This document shows, one piece after another, positions 11,966-37,249 of a stretch of DNA of 64,000 nt. Both the position numbers and the translations under genes were made by a program. This stretch comes from Diphasiastrum complanatum (lineage: Eukaryota > Streptophyta > Lycopodiopsida > Lycopodiales > Lycopodiaceae), in contig MU832195.1 in assembly GCA_029204225.1 (NCBI GenBank), forward strand, positions 1 through 64,000, in the 5' to 3' direction. Below the pieces are notes generated by a model that saw only the letters and a program-made list of their open reading frames with translations, was not told the DNA's origin and searched no databases. The stretch's first letter is position 1; every line of letters starts with the position of its first letter.

Positions 11966-14881
11966 ACAGGAAAGTATGTTCCTGAAATGATTGCAAACTC
12001 AAATGGTAAAAGAAAACGTCGTGCAACCAAAAAATTGGCCCCACATAAGTCACCTTGTCCTTGAGGAAGTTGACGTTATTGTCCATTATTTTGAATTACG
12101 TATTCAGGTCAACTTTGAAAAACAACAAAGGAAATCATTCGTCAAAAGCTGCCAAGAAAAGAATGTGTTGTTGACGTTGGACCTTCGTCAAGATAAACAA
12201 GGGCATATGTCGAAGTTGACCTCGGATTGCATAGGGATGAAGATAATGTTTTGATTGATAGTAATGAGGAGGATGGATCTTCCACTTCTTCATCTTGTTG
12301 AATCTAGAGGTGTGGACACATACGAGGATATAAGTTTTGATACTAGATCCAAAAAAAACTAGATTTTGTATTACAATCTGAACAAATTTGAGTAAATTGT
12401 ACTACTGGGGCCCTTTCTTCTTTTTGTGTACGATAACTTTTAGCAAAATTGTTATATACTTCAGTTTTTTGCATGTTTTAAAATTTTGTTACAAATTTGG
12501 AAAACAAATTGGTGTGTAGGCCTATGTCTCCCTCTACCACTCGCTTGGGCACACCTCATGGTCATCTAGCTTCGTCCGCAACTTGCCATGCGTGGTGTTC
12601 TTGGAAATATGATTGGTGTTAGCATCTTTCGCTGCATAGCCACCTAGGTAAAGGTGTCTAGGGGGGGGGAATTTCCAACGGCTTGTTCAAGCTTATTCCA
12701 ATGCTAGAGAAACGCCTATGATGGTGAAGATATCATGATGGCATCTCACAAGCATACTCCACCATTACATGCGGATGGGCCCTACCTACACCCTTGATCA
12801 TGGGGAAAAATTCGGCTCATTGTTGGTGTCTAGAGCAATGCGGTCTTTGGTGAACCCAAAACATCAAAGCATATCTTAGTACACAAGATATATTAAAATA
12901 TAAACTTGGACACGGCTTCTAAATTCAAATAAAATGCACATCATTTGATTGTCTTACTACTTGAGAACACACATAGCACTATCTCATCAGATCCAACGAG
13001 GAGAACATCTCGAGGAGAGATCTGTCTACACAGTAGTGCCCTTGTATGTTTAGAGCTTAATTGTTGTCTTTGATGATATTGCTAAGACTAGTGTGTGTAT
13101 ATGTAAAGCTTGATTGTTGTCTTTGATGATAGTAGTCAGACTAGTGGTAAGTATTTGAGCTGAAAAATCTAGACAATTGTTGCACGCTGTCACAAGCACG
13201 TTGTTGTTGTTTGTTGTGATGCTGCTATGTTATAGATTGTTACAAATTTAGCTATGAGCTCAGAATACGTGTCCTTCATTCCAAACTAAAATGCTGGAGT
13301 AGTGGAGCCTGGAAGTTGGGCTTGTCCTTGAATTCCAGTCTAAATAATGCAGCTGTTGATTGATTTGTTTTCTTGTACTGGGTGATCATTGATTAGTATT
13401 TTATGACTTGACTACTGCATAAAGAAATGGTAAGTGCAGACTGAGTCATAGTGCAGAGCGGGTCATACCGGGAGAAATAATGTTATTGCCGAATTATTTT
13501 AGAGTATTTTATGAGAAAGAAAAACTTGGAAGAGTATGAATGCCGCCAGAAGAGTCTCTCCTTCCCTGGTTATGCTTCACCAATTATGAATTTGCTGGTG
13601 ATCATGCACGTCGGATCTGTCGCTCTCCCTCCTTTTAAATAGACGCTTTTGCACCAATAACCAGCAAAATGATAAGGTCCTGCTTCTTTGGTTAATCACC
13701 ACCTCTGATGGCTTGCATAGCTGTGTCCTGACTGCTTATGCCAATAATCAGTTGCTGAGAGCTATGTCGGAGACACTCCCACTGCTGATTGATGCTGTAA
13801 TCTGAGAACAGCCCAGAAACCTGAATATTGCATGCCATTCCAAACTTGATTGCTCTTTAGAGCCTCTCCTTAATTAATCAGCTGCAGACCATCATTTCTG
13901 CATGCAAGTAAGCTACTTGTTTATCAGCTGATCAACTAGAATTTTTCCAGATCTGTAGCTACTCTCTTATCACAGAGCTGATGAAGGTGGATCAGGCAGA
14001 CTCTATCCAGATCTGTTGGTAAAGTGGAAAAAAGCGAAGAATGCACCTTCAATGTAAGGCAAGGCTAAGGGTAAAGGCTTGTGGGAGAGCCTTTAGTATA
14101 GGGTCTAGCCTGGTGCTAAGGCCCCCCCTTTTTTTTTCTAGGAGCTAAGGGCTTTTCGCCAACTGCCCGGGCAGGGGGCAGAGGGGGTTGAAGGACTAAA
14201 AGCCCAAAACGCCGAGCTTGACCCTAAGCAAAGTTTCTTTGGATTCTCCTTTTCGTGTTTTTGAACTTGGTGCATACACATTGACGGTCCAACACTTTTG
14301 TCTTGATGGGAGGTATTCTCGTATTCTCACCTTCATGAGGATATTTAAGAGAACATTTTTTTTACTATTATAATGTCCATTGTGAAAAGGGCATTATGCT
14401 CATAATGCTCGGAAGCTAATCTCCACAAATTAAAGCAAGGAGTATCGCCTCATAATGGGCTATGAAAATTCCACGAAGGTGTATTGTAAAAGGTTCTTGT
14501 TCTCATATATTTGAGAAAGTAGGTTGTATTGATATAAGTTTTGAAGAGAAGTTGTTTGTTGTAGCATATGATTGTAGTCTTTGATAGCCATTTTCAACTT
14601 AGTGATATTAGTCAAATTCACCCTCTTACACAACGAGTAGTTACCTCAAGTCAAAAACCTTATCCAATTTTATTTTTTTAGCAAAGGTAGCTCAAAGAGA
14701 GTGCACATTTGAGAATTGCCGCATATACATTTTTTTCTAAAACCAATTTCAAAAGACGTTGACAGTGCACCTTTCTTTCATAATGTACGAAGTATTCTGC
14801 TTAAGAAAATATGTTAAAGGTTAAGTTTTTGTTTAATTAGTGTCACTTATGAAAGAGTTTGTTGTGCTTTTAAGCAAGAAA
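11966..14881. other. No gene seen upstream of CHY1 copy C
   Basis: Only short frames without recognisable domains occur (for example 11991-12254). The stretch about 13030-14240 is less AT-rich than its surroundings and could hold a decayed element. The promoter of copy C should lie in the last few hundred bases; no clear TATA box or 5' UTR border can be fixed by eye. Confidence 0.4.
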
Positions 14882-27769
<12,888 letters not shown>

Positions 27770-28035
27770 CTTCAAAAAATATACATCAATACCAAGAGTT
27801 GTGAGCATATATGAGAGGAGCTTTTGATGTTGAGTCCTTGCATTGGTGAAGGCTGGATGTAAAGAAATTTTTTTCCAATAACAAATCAAGGCATCTCATC
27901 ACAATAACCCACAACCAAATGGTAATTACCACCTTGATATAGCTGTATTTTGCATGCCAATAAAGCATTGAAGAAGGCAAAAGCCAGCCCCTATCTAAAT
28001 GACATTGATCCATGTGGCCGGAATGTTCAAGAACT

Positions 28036-28772
28036 TGTTGATTTTCACACGTGTGGACTGTCCACTACATGTACTTGTGATCTCCTAAGGTGTGTAGATG
28101 CACCAAGATCAAGACTAGATTGAGATTCAAGATCAATCTTGAATCCTATGGCAAAAACACACTACTACATGCATTCAATCACTTCCAACTCTCACTCACA
28201 CGTGTGGGAAGTATTCAAAAAATAATCTAAGTAAAAACAAGCTGCTCTCCTCTGGTAGAGAGAGAAAATGCATCAAGAGCTCTCGGGTAGAGAGAGAAAG
28301 CTAGAAATCCAAAAACTCACAAAATCCATGAAATCACCAAATCAATTGATTTCAAAATGAGGAGTACAATGATACTAGTAGGTCCACGAGCTACCACTAT
28401 GCTTAACTATGATTGGACCACATTTTTTCACCTCTTGATCCTATTGGATCATTGATCTATGCACCTCTTAATTCTATTGGACTATATTCAAGCACACCTC
28501 AATTTCCTATTGGACCTCACAAGGTTCCACCTCTATATCCTATTGGACCTCTTGGAATTCATCAAACAAGAACTTTACACTTGTCTACACTCTAATTAGC
28601 AAGTGTTTAGCCTCTTACTCTATTTTGGCTCAATAGTGGCATTACAAGTGGAAATGCATAATTTGCCATCTATGCCAAATTTATTCCTATCAACATCCTA
28701 CACCTAGATGCTTGATGTAAAAAACATAAGACCCCTATATCTAACATAGATAATCTTTTTCAATTCTTCACA
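28036..28772 (-). repeat. Copia-1 3' LTR (left)
   Basis: 737 bp. On the + strand it begins TGTTGATTTT and ends ATTCTTCACA. It contains CACACGTGTG at 28046 and 28197 and a 33-bp CCAAT-bearing repeat at 28412-28555. Confidence 0.97.
28412..28555 (-). repeat. 33-bp periodic repeat carrying CCAAT boxes in the Copia-1 LTR
   Basis: ATTGG (CCAAT on the element's strand) occurs at 28412, 28443, 28476, 28509 and 28542: spacings 31, 33, 33, 33. The other LTR repeats this at 33894-34037. The surrounding unit is diverged but recognisable (CCTATTGGACCTC). Confidence 0.85.
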
Positions 28773-28783
28773 CTCCTCCTAAA
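28773..28783 (-). other. Copia-1 polypurine tract
   Basis: On the minus strand TTTTTTAGGAGGAG directly precedes the TGTGAAGAATTG start of the 3' LTR, the expected place for plus-strand priming. Confidence 0.85.
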
Positions 28784-28790
28784 AAATTAT

Positions 28791-31700
28791 CTATGAAGAT
28801 TTGAGCATTGATCTTGATATAACTCCAAGATTAGATCTATGCTTGATGAAAGCACTTTTGCTCAAAGGCTTGGTGAGTAGATCGGCAATACAAGAGGACG
28901 AGTTGACATGCTCCAAATAGATTTCTCCTCCAATAAGCTTTTCTCTCACAAAATGGTGTGCCACTTCTATGTGCTTGCTTCTTGCATGAAATATGGGATT
29001 ATTGGCAAGAGCTTGGGCCGAGATGTTATCACACTTGATCATTGGTAGATCATCCTCCTTGATGCACTTAAGTTCCATTAATAACCTCTTGATCCAAAGC
29101 ACTTCTTTGGTAGTTGTAGTGAGTGCTTTGTACTCGGCCTCACATGAAGAGAGAGATATAGTATCTTGCTTTTTGGAAAGCCAAGATATTAGATTGCCTC
29201 CAAGAAAGATAGTGTATGCACTAATAGACTTTCGATCCATTTTGTCACTTTGCAAAGTCCGAATCCGAGTAGCCAATAATGGATAGATCTTCACTTTTAT
29301 AGAGTAGACCATAATCACAAGATGAAGATACATATCTTAAAATCCTCTTGGCCATCTTCCAATGATGGATCTTAGGTTCTTGCATAAATTGACTCAATTT
29401 GTGCACACAAAAACTAAGATCGGGCCTTGTAATGGTAAGCCAAATCAAGGAGCCTACAAGACTCCTAAAAAGTGTGATGTCCTCAAAGGATCTTTCATCA
29501 CCTTTATTAGGATCTTTTACAATTTGCTCCATTGGAGTATCTATGCTCTTAGAATTTTCCATATGGAATTTTTTCAACATAGAGTGAGCATATCTAGATT
29601 GGCATATAAAGACATGATTTTCATAAAAAATCAATTTCTAGGCCTAGGATGTAATGTATCTCTCCTAGATCTTGCATTTTAAACTCACATCCAAGTGCTA
29701 GCTTGGTTTCATCAACTAGCTTGAGACAACTTCCACAAAGAATAATGTCATCAACATAAATTAGAAGAATGACAATATTGCTATCAACAAACTTTAGATA
29801 CATGGAAGGATCATAGTCACTAAGAGTAAATCCTAGTGAGATAAGAAAAGAGTTAAGTCTTGAATACCATGATCTTGGTGCTTGCTTGAGTCCATAAAGA
29901 CTTTTGAAGAGCAAGCACACTTTGGACTCATCCTTGATGAATCCTTGAGGTTGTTCCATATAGATCTCCTCCTCAAGATAACCATTTAGAAAAGCATTGG
30001 ATACATCTAATTGTAACACCTTCCACTTGAAAAAACAAGCAAGAGAAATAAGAATTCTTATTGTCACCATCTTTGCAACGGGTGCAAAGGTCTCCTCATA
30101 ATCAAGACCATGGATTTGAGCAAATCCTTTGGCACATAATCTTGCTTTATGCTTGTTGATGGTGCCATCATGGTTGAACTTGATCCGAAATACCCACTTG
30201 CAACCAATCACATGCTTGTTGGAAGGAGGATCCACAAGCTCCCAAGTATTGTTGGTGATCAATGCATCATACTCTTGCTTCATGGCATCATACCACTCCT
30301 TGGTATTGAGTGCCTCTTGTACATTCTTTGGCTCTTCATGAGAGACATAAAAAACATAATTAGTGGAATCAAGATACAATTGTTTGCCTTTGTCAACATA
30401 TGAGAGCCTCTTAGGCTCGGATCTATCTCTCATGGATCTTCTTGGTGAAAAAATCCGAGGAGAGTCTTCTTCAAATCTCGACCCCATCACATCATGATTG
30501 TCTTCAAAATCAATAATTGATGATGCATCCATAGATTTCTTGATCTCGGCCTCTTCAAATGATGAGTGTTGATCTTCATGAAAGACAACATCTCTACTTT
30601 CAATAACTTGAGAAGTAGAGAGTATAAAGACTCTATAGGCCTTCTTGGTGGATGAGTATCCAACCATGATCCCTTTGCATGCACTAGGATCTTCCTTCTT
30701 CCTTGTTTCCAAGGGAATATGGACAAAGCATAAGCATCCAAGAACTCTAAGGTGATCAACCTTAGGCTTCTTCAAAAATAAGATTTCATATGGTGACTTT
30801 CCTCCAAGAGCTATATGTGGGAGCCTATTGCAAAGATAATTTGCACAATTAATGGCTTCTCCCCAAAAATCTTTGGGCAAAGATGCCTCAATTCTCATAG
30901 ATTTTGCACATTCACATAGAGATCTATTCTTTCTCTCGGCCACTCCATTTTGAGATGGAGAGTAGGCACAAGAAAACTCTCTTTTAATGACTTCAAGCTC
31001 ACAAAAGTCTTGAAATTTATTGGAGATATATTCACCACCTCCATCACTTCTAAGAGCTTTAATCTTGAATGAGAATTGCTTCTCTACATAGGCTTTGAAA
31101 ATAAGGAAATGATCAAACACCATAGATTTTGAAGCAAGAAGATATATCCAAGTGAATCTTGTGTAATCATCAATGAAAGTAACAAAACAAGTGGCTCCTC
31201 CCTTGCTTGTAGTTGATGAGAAATGCACATCCGAGTGGATTAACTCCAAAGGATGCTTGCTTTTGATAGAAGATCTTGTAAATGGCTTTTTGTGAGATTT
31301 AGCAATAGCACAAGCCTCACAAGGCTTGATCTTCTTGGAGAATGACTTTGGCAAGCCAATAGCTTTGGATTCTTTGATCATAGAGAGCATGGATTTGTAG
31401 TTGGGATGTCCCAACCTCCTATGCCATAATTCCTCCATAGAGAGCTTGTTCACAAGAGCAACATTACAAGCATTCACATACTCATTTGGATCTGGTTTAT
31501 AGATGCCACCAAATCTAGATCCTAATGCAAGTATCTCATCATTCTTCTTGATAGTGCAAGTATCAACATTGAATTTTACATCAAGGCCATTATCAAGCAA
31601 TTGGCCAACACTAATAAGATTCTTGGTAAGCTTAGGTACATAAAGAGCTCTAGAGAGAGAAAGAACTTTAGAGGATGCAAGCTTCAAGGGAATGTTCCCT

Positions 31701-32782
31701 ATGCCTTCAATAGGACATTCAAAATCATTTGCAGTGTATATTGATTTCTTCACTCCATCATAAGGTGCAATAGAAGAGAAAGAGTCCTTGGAGCTACACA
31801 TATGTGAAGAGGCTCCACTATCAATATACCATAGGTCGTCCTTCTTGAAAGGAGTAGATGAGAAACTAGAGACCATAAGAGATCCCTCTCCATCACTTGC
31901 AATAGTGTCTTCCTTCTCATTGGTAATATTGGCTTGCTTGAGTTGATTCTTCTTTTTGAAGCAATTGGTGGCATAATGACCTTTCTTGCCACAATAAAAG
32001 CACTTGATCTTCTTCTTCTTCTTGAGCTTGGATGATGAAGCATTAGAGGAATCATCTTCCTCCTCATCTTTGTCTTTGGATTTGACTTTGTCCTTGCTTG
32101 AGGATTGTTGATGTTGGTTCTTGCTCCTCTCTTTGTGCTTATCCTTGGCAAAGAGAGCTTTGCCATCATTATGAGTGAGAGAAAGCTTGTCCATCCTCAA
32201 GAGCTTATACTCTTGTCTTGATTCTTCTGAAATCAGCACACTTTGGAGAGCCTCCAAACTTGGTAGCTCCTCCTTAATGGCATAGGATTGGACAAGATTA
32301 TCAAATTCACTTCTCAAGCCATTGAGAATGACTTGAACTAGCTCATTTTGATTGATGGAATCACCAATACAAGCAAGCTCTCTATGAATATCTTTTACTC
32401 TCAAAACATAACTAGATGCACTCTCATCACTCTTTTGGCTACTTTGAAAGATTTGATTCCTAAGAGTGAGAAGCCTAGAGGTATTCTTAGCCTCATAGAT
32501 AGTCTTGAGACAATCCCAAGCTTCTTTGGTTGTTGTACAAGTACCTATCTCCCTCAATATCTCATAAGAGACATTCATCTTAATGTAGTGGAGAGCCATC
32601 CTAGCTCTCTTTTTGTATTTTTGAACCTCTTGAAGAACTTGTGGTTCTTCTTCAAGGCCAAGAACTATGTCCATCACGTCTTGAAGGATCAAGATGGACT
32701 CCATCCTCATTTTCCAAATTGAATAATTTGAAGTGGTCAATCTTTCACTTGGTTCCAACAAGGATGAACCCATTGAAGACAT
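28791..32782 (-). pseudogene. Copia-1 gag-pol polyprotein with two frameshifts
   Basis: The frame runs from about 32782 (MSSMGSSLLEPSER, chosen by alignment to the other gag starts here; an in-frame ATG also exists at 32836) to 29621. It continues in another frame (29634-29245) and a third (29250-28791). Domains in order: gag with C-F-Y-C-G-K-K-G-H-Y-A-T-N-C zinc knuckle; protease W-Y-I-D-S-G-A-S-S-H; pre-integrase H-R-R-L-G-H-P and C-E-A-C; integrase D-D-E residues in SDVHF, FIDDYTR and SPSQNGVAERKN; RT with QLDVSNAFL, SLYGLKQAPRSW and L-I-Y-V-D-D; RNase H with CEAEYKAL, HARSKHIE and LLTKPL. The first shift adds a T in a T run near 29628; the second adds a base near 29250, inside the FAGDK stretch. 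Everything else is intact, so the breaks may be recent or sequencing errors. Confidence 0.93.
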
Positions 32783-33505
32783 TTGAAGTGAAGAAAACTC
32801 AGATGATGAACAATAAATGTTGTTACACACTTTCAATAGGATCCAATAATTGAGTACTATCTCCTCCTATGAAGATCTTACAACAATTTGTGAATTGATT
32901 CTCACTAGCTACACAAATCACTCTAAAACAAGATCTATTTCACATCAAACGATGGAGTATAGGCAAAGTTAGGATCCAACACTCTTAGCACGTGTGAAAT
33001 ACACTAAGAAACCAAATTTGACTCAAATACAATGATATTGCATGAAACAAAATGGCTAAGATCTCAAAACAGTGCCTAGATCACATATAGATGAGATTGG
33101 CAAGCATACAACTGTGATTTTGGATCAACCAAGCAATCTCTTGACCAAACCAAATGTGTCCACCCAGGTCTAGGTGCCCTACCTAACCCTCTTCAAAAGC
33201 TTATAACTTTTGATTGGCTCAACCCAACAAAAAACTAGACAAAAATAGCTTCAAAACAAGCTATCAAGCAAGATAAATGGATCAAACATGAGAGAGAACT
33301 TCCAAACTGAAATTGGATGTTCCTCACACGTGTCTGAGCACCTGATTCCGTACAGTACCAGGTCAGACCCAATCAATGTCCTTTTGATCGCTTTTGATCC
33401 AAGATTGAACAAGATAGCTAGGAAAATGGGCCTGACAATTTCTAGCTCAAGATTGATGAAAATTTTTCACTTAGATGGATCAAAATGCATGGTAACCTTA
33501 GGTAG

Positions 33506-33517
33506 GCTCTGATACCA
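33506..33517 (-). other. Copia-1 primer binding site (tRNA-Met type)
   Basis: The minus strand reads TGGTATCAGAGC immediately after the 5' LTR. It complements the 3' end of initiator tRNA-Met, the usual copia primer. Confidence 0.92.
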
Positions 33518-34254
33518 TGTTGATTTTCACACGTGTGGACTGTCCACTACATGTACTTGTGATCTCCTAAGGTGTGTAGATGCACCAAGATCAAGACTAG
33601 ATTGAGATTCAAGATCAATCTTGAATCCTATGGCAAAAACACACTACTACATGCATTCAATCACTTCCAGCTCTCACTCACACGTGTGGGAAGTATTCAA
33701 AAAATAATCTAAGTAAAAACAAGCTGCTCTCCTTGGGTAGAGAGAGAAAATGCATCAAGAGCTCTCGAGTAGAGAGAGAAAGCTAGAAATCCAAAAACTC
33801 ACAAAATCCATGAAATCACCAAATCAATTGATTTCAAAATGAGGAGTACAATGATACTAGTAGGTCCACGAGCTACCACTATGCTTAACTATGATTGGAC
33901 CACATTTTGTCACCTCTTGATCCTATTGGATCATTGATCTATGCACCTCTTAATTCTATTGGACTATATTCAAGCACACCTCAATTTCCTATTGGACCTC
34001 ACAAGGTTCCACCTCTATATCCTATTGGACCTCTTGGAATTCATCAAACAAAAACTTTACAGTTGTCTACACTCTAATTAGCAAGTGTTTAGCCTCTTAC
34101 TCTATTTTGGCTCAATAGTGGCATTACAAGTGTAAATGCATAATTTGTCATCTATGCCAAATTTATTCCTATCAACATCCTACACCTAGATGCTTGATGT
34201 AAAAAACATAAGACCCCTATATCTAACATAGATAATCTTTTTCAATTCTTCACA
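33518..34254 (-). repeat. Copia-1 5' LTR (right)
   Basis: 737 bp, same ends as the left LTR. CACACGTGTG occurs at 33528 and 33679, and CCAAT repeats at 33894-34037. GAACT follows at 34255-34259. Confidence 0.97.
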
Positions 34255-34907
34255 GAACTGACATGTGGAAAAAGTCTTGAAGATATCTTGTATATGAGAT
34301 ATTTCAAAAACAAAAAAGTTGTTGTCCACCATCAACATATTTGTGTGAGAATGCCTTAAGATTTTGAATGCATGAGCAGGCGAGATTTCAACCTCTAGTT
34401 CCTACGGCGCCTCTCTCCCCGTTGCAATGCAATGTTGGCCAATACCCAAGAGGGGCTAAAGATGGTTCACAATCTACAAATTGATATTCACTACAAAAGA
34501 ATCACTTCTTTTACTTACCTTCATAAATGAGAAAGCACATGAGTTTGTTTGAGTAAGGATCGAATTGGCCAATTTTCATTTGTTGACTTCTACAAAGTTT
34601 GTTTGCTCTTTTTGTCACTAAAACCAAAATAATTATTTAGCTCTTCTATAATTAAGCCTAAAGAGAAGTGTGTCATGTGAGCGAGAGAAGCAATGATGCA
34701 TAATTCATGAAATATCTACTGAACACCACGTGGATTCTCTCCTTGGATAGGTGTGGGTAGGTCCTGGTTGCAAGCCCTTCAGCTTCTGATCAACAACCGT
34801 GGTAAGGTCAGTGGTGAGCATTTTAATCTGCTCATTGCTTTGCGTGTGCAACCTCTCTATGGCGGATATAATGGTATCAGTGCTATTAGATGTGGAGATG
34901 GAAGCTG
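34255..34907. other. 3' flank of copy C, continued after Copia-1
   Basis: No gene. It resumes the flank interrupted by Copia-1 and matches about 2501-3160 downstream of copy A. Confidence 0.75.
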
Positions 34908-35028
34908 TAAGGATTTGAGATCAATTAAGATCCAAATCTACAATCGATCTTTGGTTACAAAAACAAACAACTCACCAATCTTGCCAATGTAGAAAAATCA
35001 GCATCTACACTAAGATTAAGATGCAAAC
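34908..35028 (-). mobile_element. LTR-3 family fragment, split by Copia-2
   Basis: About 120 bp equal the first part of the solo LTR at 3161-3281. The match stops exactly where Copia-2 begins (after CAAAC at 35024-35028). The rest of this LTR is not found beyond Copia-2. Confidence 0.75.
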
Positions 35029-35707
35029 TGATAAAAATGCAGAAAAATAATCCCATTTGATCCTAGAAATGATGGAGAAGCACCTACTTAAGATCCAAAC
35101 AATATCTAGAAGCTAGATTACTAATCAATGCATTGATTCCTAGCTTATATTGGCTTGAACTCCATGAATTAGCTCCAAAACTCTTCACATGTGTGAAAGT
35201 ACGGCTTGATGCTGCCTGTGTATTGTACCTACAACTCCAAACTCATTCAATCATCACAAAAGAATCATATGCCAATAGCATTCATCAATCAAATCATAGA
35301 CTCAAACTAGTCAAGAAGGAAAATCTCGATTTTGCTCATAATTAGATGGAAATCCCATCACATATTTATACATGTAGAGCTCAGATCTGAGCATATTAGG
35401 GCTTCAATGTATTCATCATAACATAACCCTAACATCTAACCTAAATATCCACTTGATCCACCCTATTTAGAGTCAATGCCTCGAGATCCAAAAACAATGA
35501 GAAAAATGTTATTTTTAGCTCTTACTTTTTCTCTACCCTATCTATGCACTCTTTGGACATATCCCAAAAGTACCATTCCAAAGCTAGGTTAATGATTTGA
35601 CTTAGAATAAGGTATCCTATTCTTTTGGCACGTGTGACATCCCACAACATGGCCTCAAAGTCATTTACAAGTGGTAATTGTGCAAACTAGCTTCTGTAAA
35701 TTTAAGA
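35029..35707 (-). repeat. Copia-2 3' LTR (left)
   Basis: Starts TGATAAAAATGCAG on the + strand. The inner end is approximate because the expected terminal CA is not clear. It contains a TATAAATA box on the minus strand (35363-35370) and a CACATGTGTG variant of the shared palindrome at 35186. Confidence 0.85.
35363..35370 (-). promoter_or_regulatory. TATA box of the Copia-2 LTR
   Basis: TATAAATA on the minus strand, repeated in the right LTR at 39358-39365. Position and sequence fit an LTR promoter; activity is inferred. Confidence 0.5.
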
Positions 35708-35720
35708 CTCCTCCTCACAA

Positions 35721-37146
35721 CTAATTTGAAAATAGCATAAACTTGCTTATCAACCATAGGGCTAATCTTAACTTCTCAAATGCAGCTCTTTGAAGTGGTT
35801 TAGTGAGGATATCAGCAATACATTCACTACTTGCCACATGCTCCAAAGATATCTCGTTTGATTGCACCTTCTCTCTCACAAAATGATGAGAGATCTCAAT
35901 ATGTTTTGACCTTGCATGGAAGATTAGATTGGTTGCAAGGTGTTGGGCTGAAATGTTGTCATTGAAGAGAGTTGGAACAACATCTAAACTCATGACTTTC
36001 ACCTCCATAAGTAGCCTCTTGATCCATAATAGCTCCTTTGTTGTAGTGGTGAGAGCTTTATACTCGGCTTCGGTTGAAGAAAGTGAAATGGTTTTTTGTT
36101 TCTTTGACAACCAAGAAACTACTCCTCCACCAATGAATGTTGCATAGGCTCTTGTGGACTTCCTATTCCTTTTTGTCACCTGCAAAATCCGAGTCAATAA
36201 AGGCATGCAAATCAATGACATCTCCTCTTTAGAGAATTCCATGATCTAGAGTACTCGAGATGTATCTCAAGATCCTTTTAGCATTTTTTCAATGTATCAC
36301 TAATGGATCTTGCATATATTGACTTAGCCTACACACACTAAAACATATATAAGGCTTAGTTATGGTGATCCACATTAAGGAGCCTATAAGTTGCCTATAA
36401 AGAGTGATGTCCATAAAGGATGCGTCCTCACTTTTATTGAGCACTTTTACATCTTGCTCCATTGGTGTTTCTACATGCTTGCAATCTTGCATCTTGAATC
36501 TATTGAGAAAACTTTGAGCATACTTAGTTTGACTAATGAAGATCAAATCTGAACCTCTAAGTACTTCTATGCCCAATATAAAGTGAAGTTGACCAAGATC
36601 TACCATCTTAAATTCTCGTGATAGAATTTTCTTGGTTTTCTCAATACCATCAATGTTATCACCACTAAGGATGATGTCATCTAGATAAATCAATAGAATT
36701 ACAATGCCATTTACATCATACATTATGTACAAAGTTGGATCATATTCATTTTGAGTGAATTCAATAGAAACTAAGAAATCATGAAGTCTTGAATTCCAAG
36801 ATCTTGATGCTTGCTTCAAACCATATAAGCTCCTTTGAAGATGACATACTTTACCTTCCATCCCGAGCTTGATGAAGCCTTGGGGCTGCTCCATGAAAAT
36901 GTCTTCTTCCAAATAACCATTTAAGAATGCATTAGAAACGTCCATTTGAAAGAGCATCCAACCGAAATGTGAAGCAAGTGCAAGAAGTAACCTTATTGTG
37001 ACCATCTTGGCTAGGGCTGCAAAAGTTTCTTCAAAATCTATGCCCTTTGCTCGAGCATATCCTTTGGCAGCTAGCATTTCCTTGTGTTTGCTTACATTTC
37101 CATCCATATTGAGTTTTAGCTTAAAAACCCATTTACATCCAATCAC
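35721..37146 (-). pseudogene. Copia-2 reverse transcriptase and RNase H
   Basis: Two open frames on the minus strand. 37146-36289 (285 codons) holds RT: GCKWVFKLK, FEETFAALAKMV, QMDVSNAFLNGYLEEDIF, SLYGLKQASRSWN and LIYLDDIIL, where the usual YVDD is YLDD. 36242-35721 (173 codons) holds RNase H: STEAEYKAL, HARSKHIE, HHFVREK and ADILTKPL. A break between 36289 and 36242 separates them, and another near 37146-37250 separates RT from the upstream frame. The family match is clear; function as an intact polyprotein is not expected. Confidence 0.9.
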
Positions 37147-37249
37147 ATTCTTAAGAGTCTATCAACAAGGATCCATGTGCCATTCTCCATCAAAGCATTA
37201 TATTCATCTACCATAGCTTGAAACCATTCCTTTGAACTCAATGCATCTT

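Larger units (their letters stand above)
28036..34254 (-). mobile_element. Copia-1: near full-length Ty1/copia LTR retrotransposon
   Basis: A 6219-bp element with two 737-bp LTRs (28036-28772 and 33518-34254) starting TG and ending CA, flanked by a direct duplication GAACT (28031-28035 and 34255-34259). The paralogous flank of copy A carries the same site uninterrupted with a single GAACT near 2501. By eye the LTRs differ at 9 of 737 positions (about 1.2%), so the insertion is fairly recent. On the minus strand the order is LTR, tRNA-Met primer site, gag, protease, integrase, RT, RNase H, purine tract, LTR: the copia order. The coding frame carries two one-base shifts, so this copy is probably not autonomous as read. 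Confidence 0.97.

Noticed and set aside
11991-12254. 87-codon frame in an AT-rich region
   Set aside because: No recognisable domain, no repeat copy, and composition like surrounding noncoding DNA.
28413-28595. 60-codon frame with an 11-residue P-I-G repeat, repeated at 33895-34077
   Set aside because: It lies in both Copia-1 LTRs, opposite to the element's strand, and the periodicity is just the 33-bp DNA repeat.
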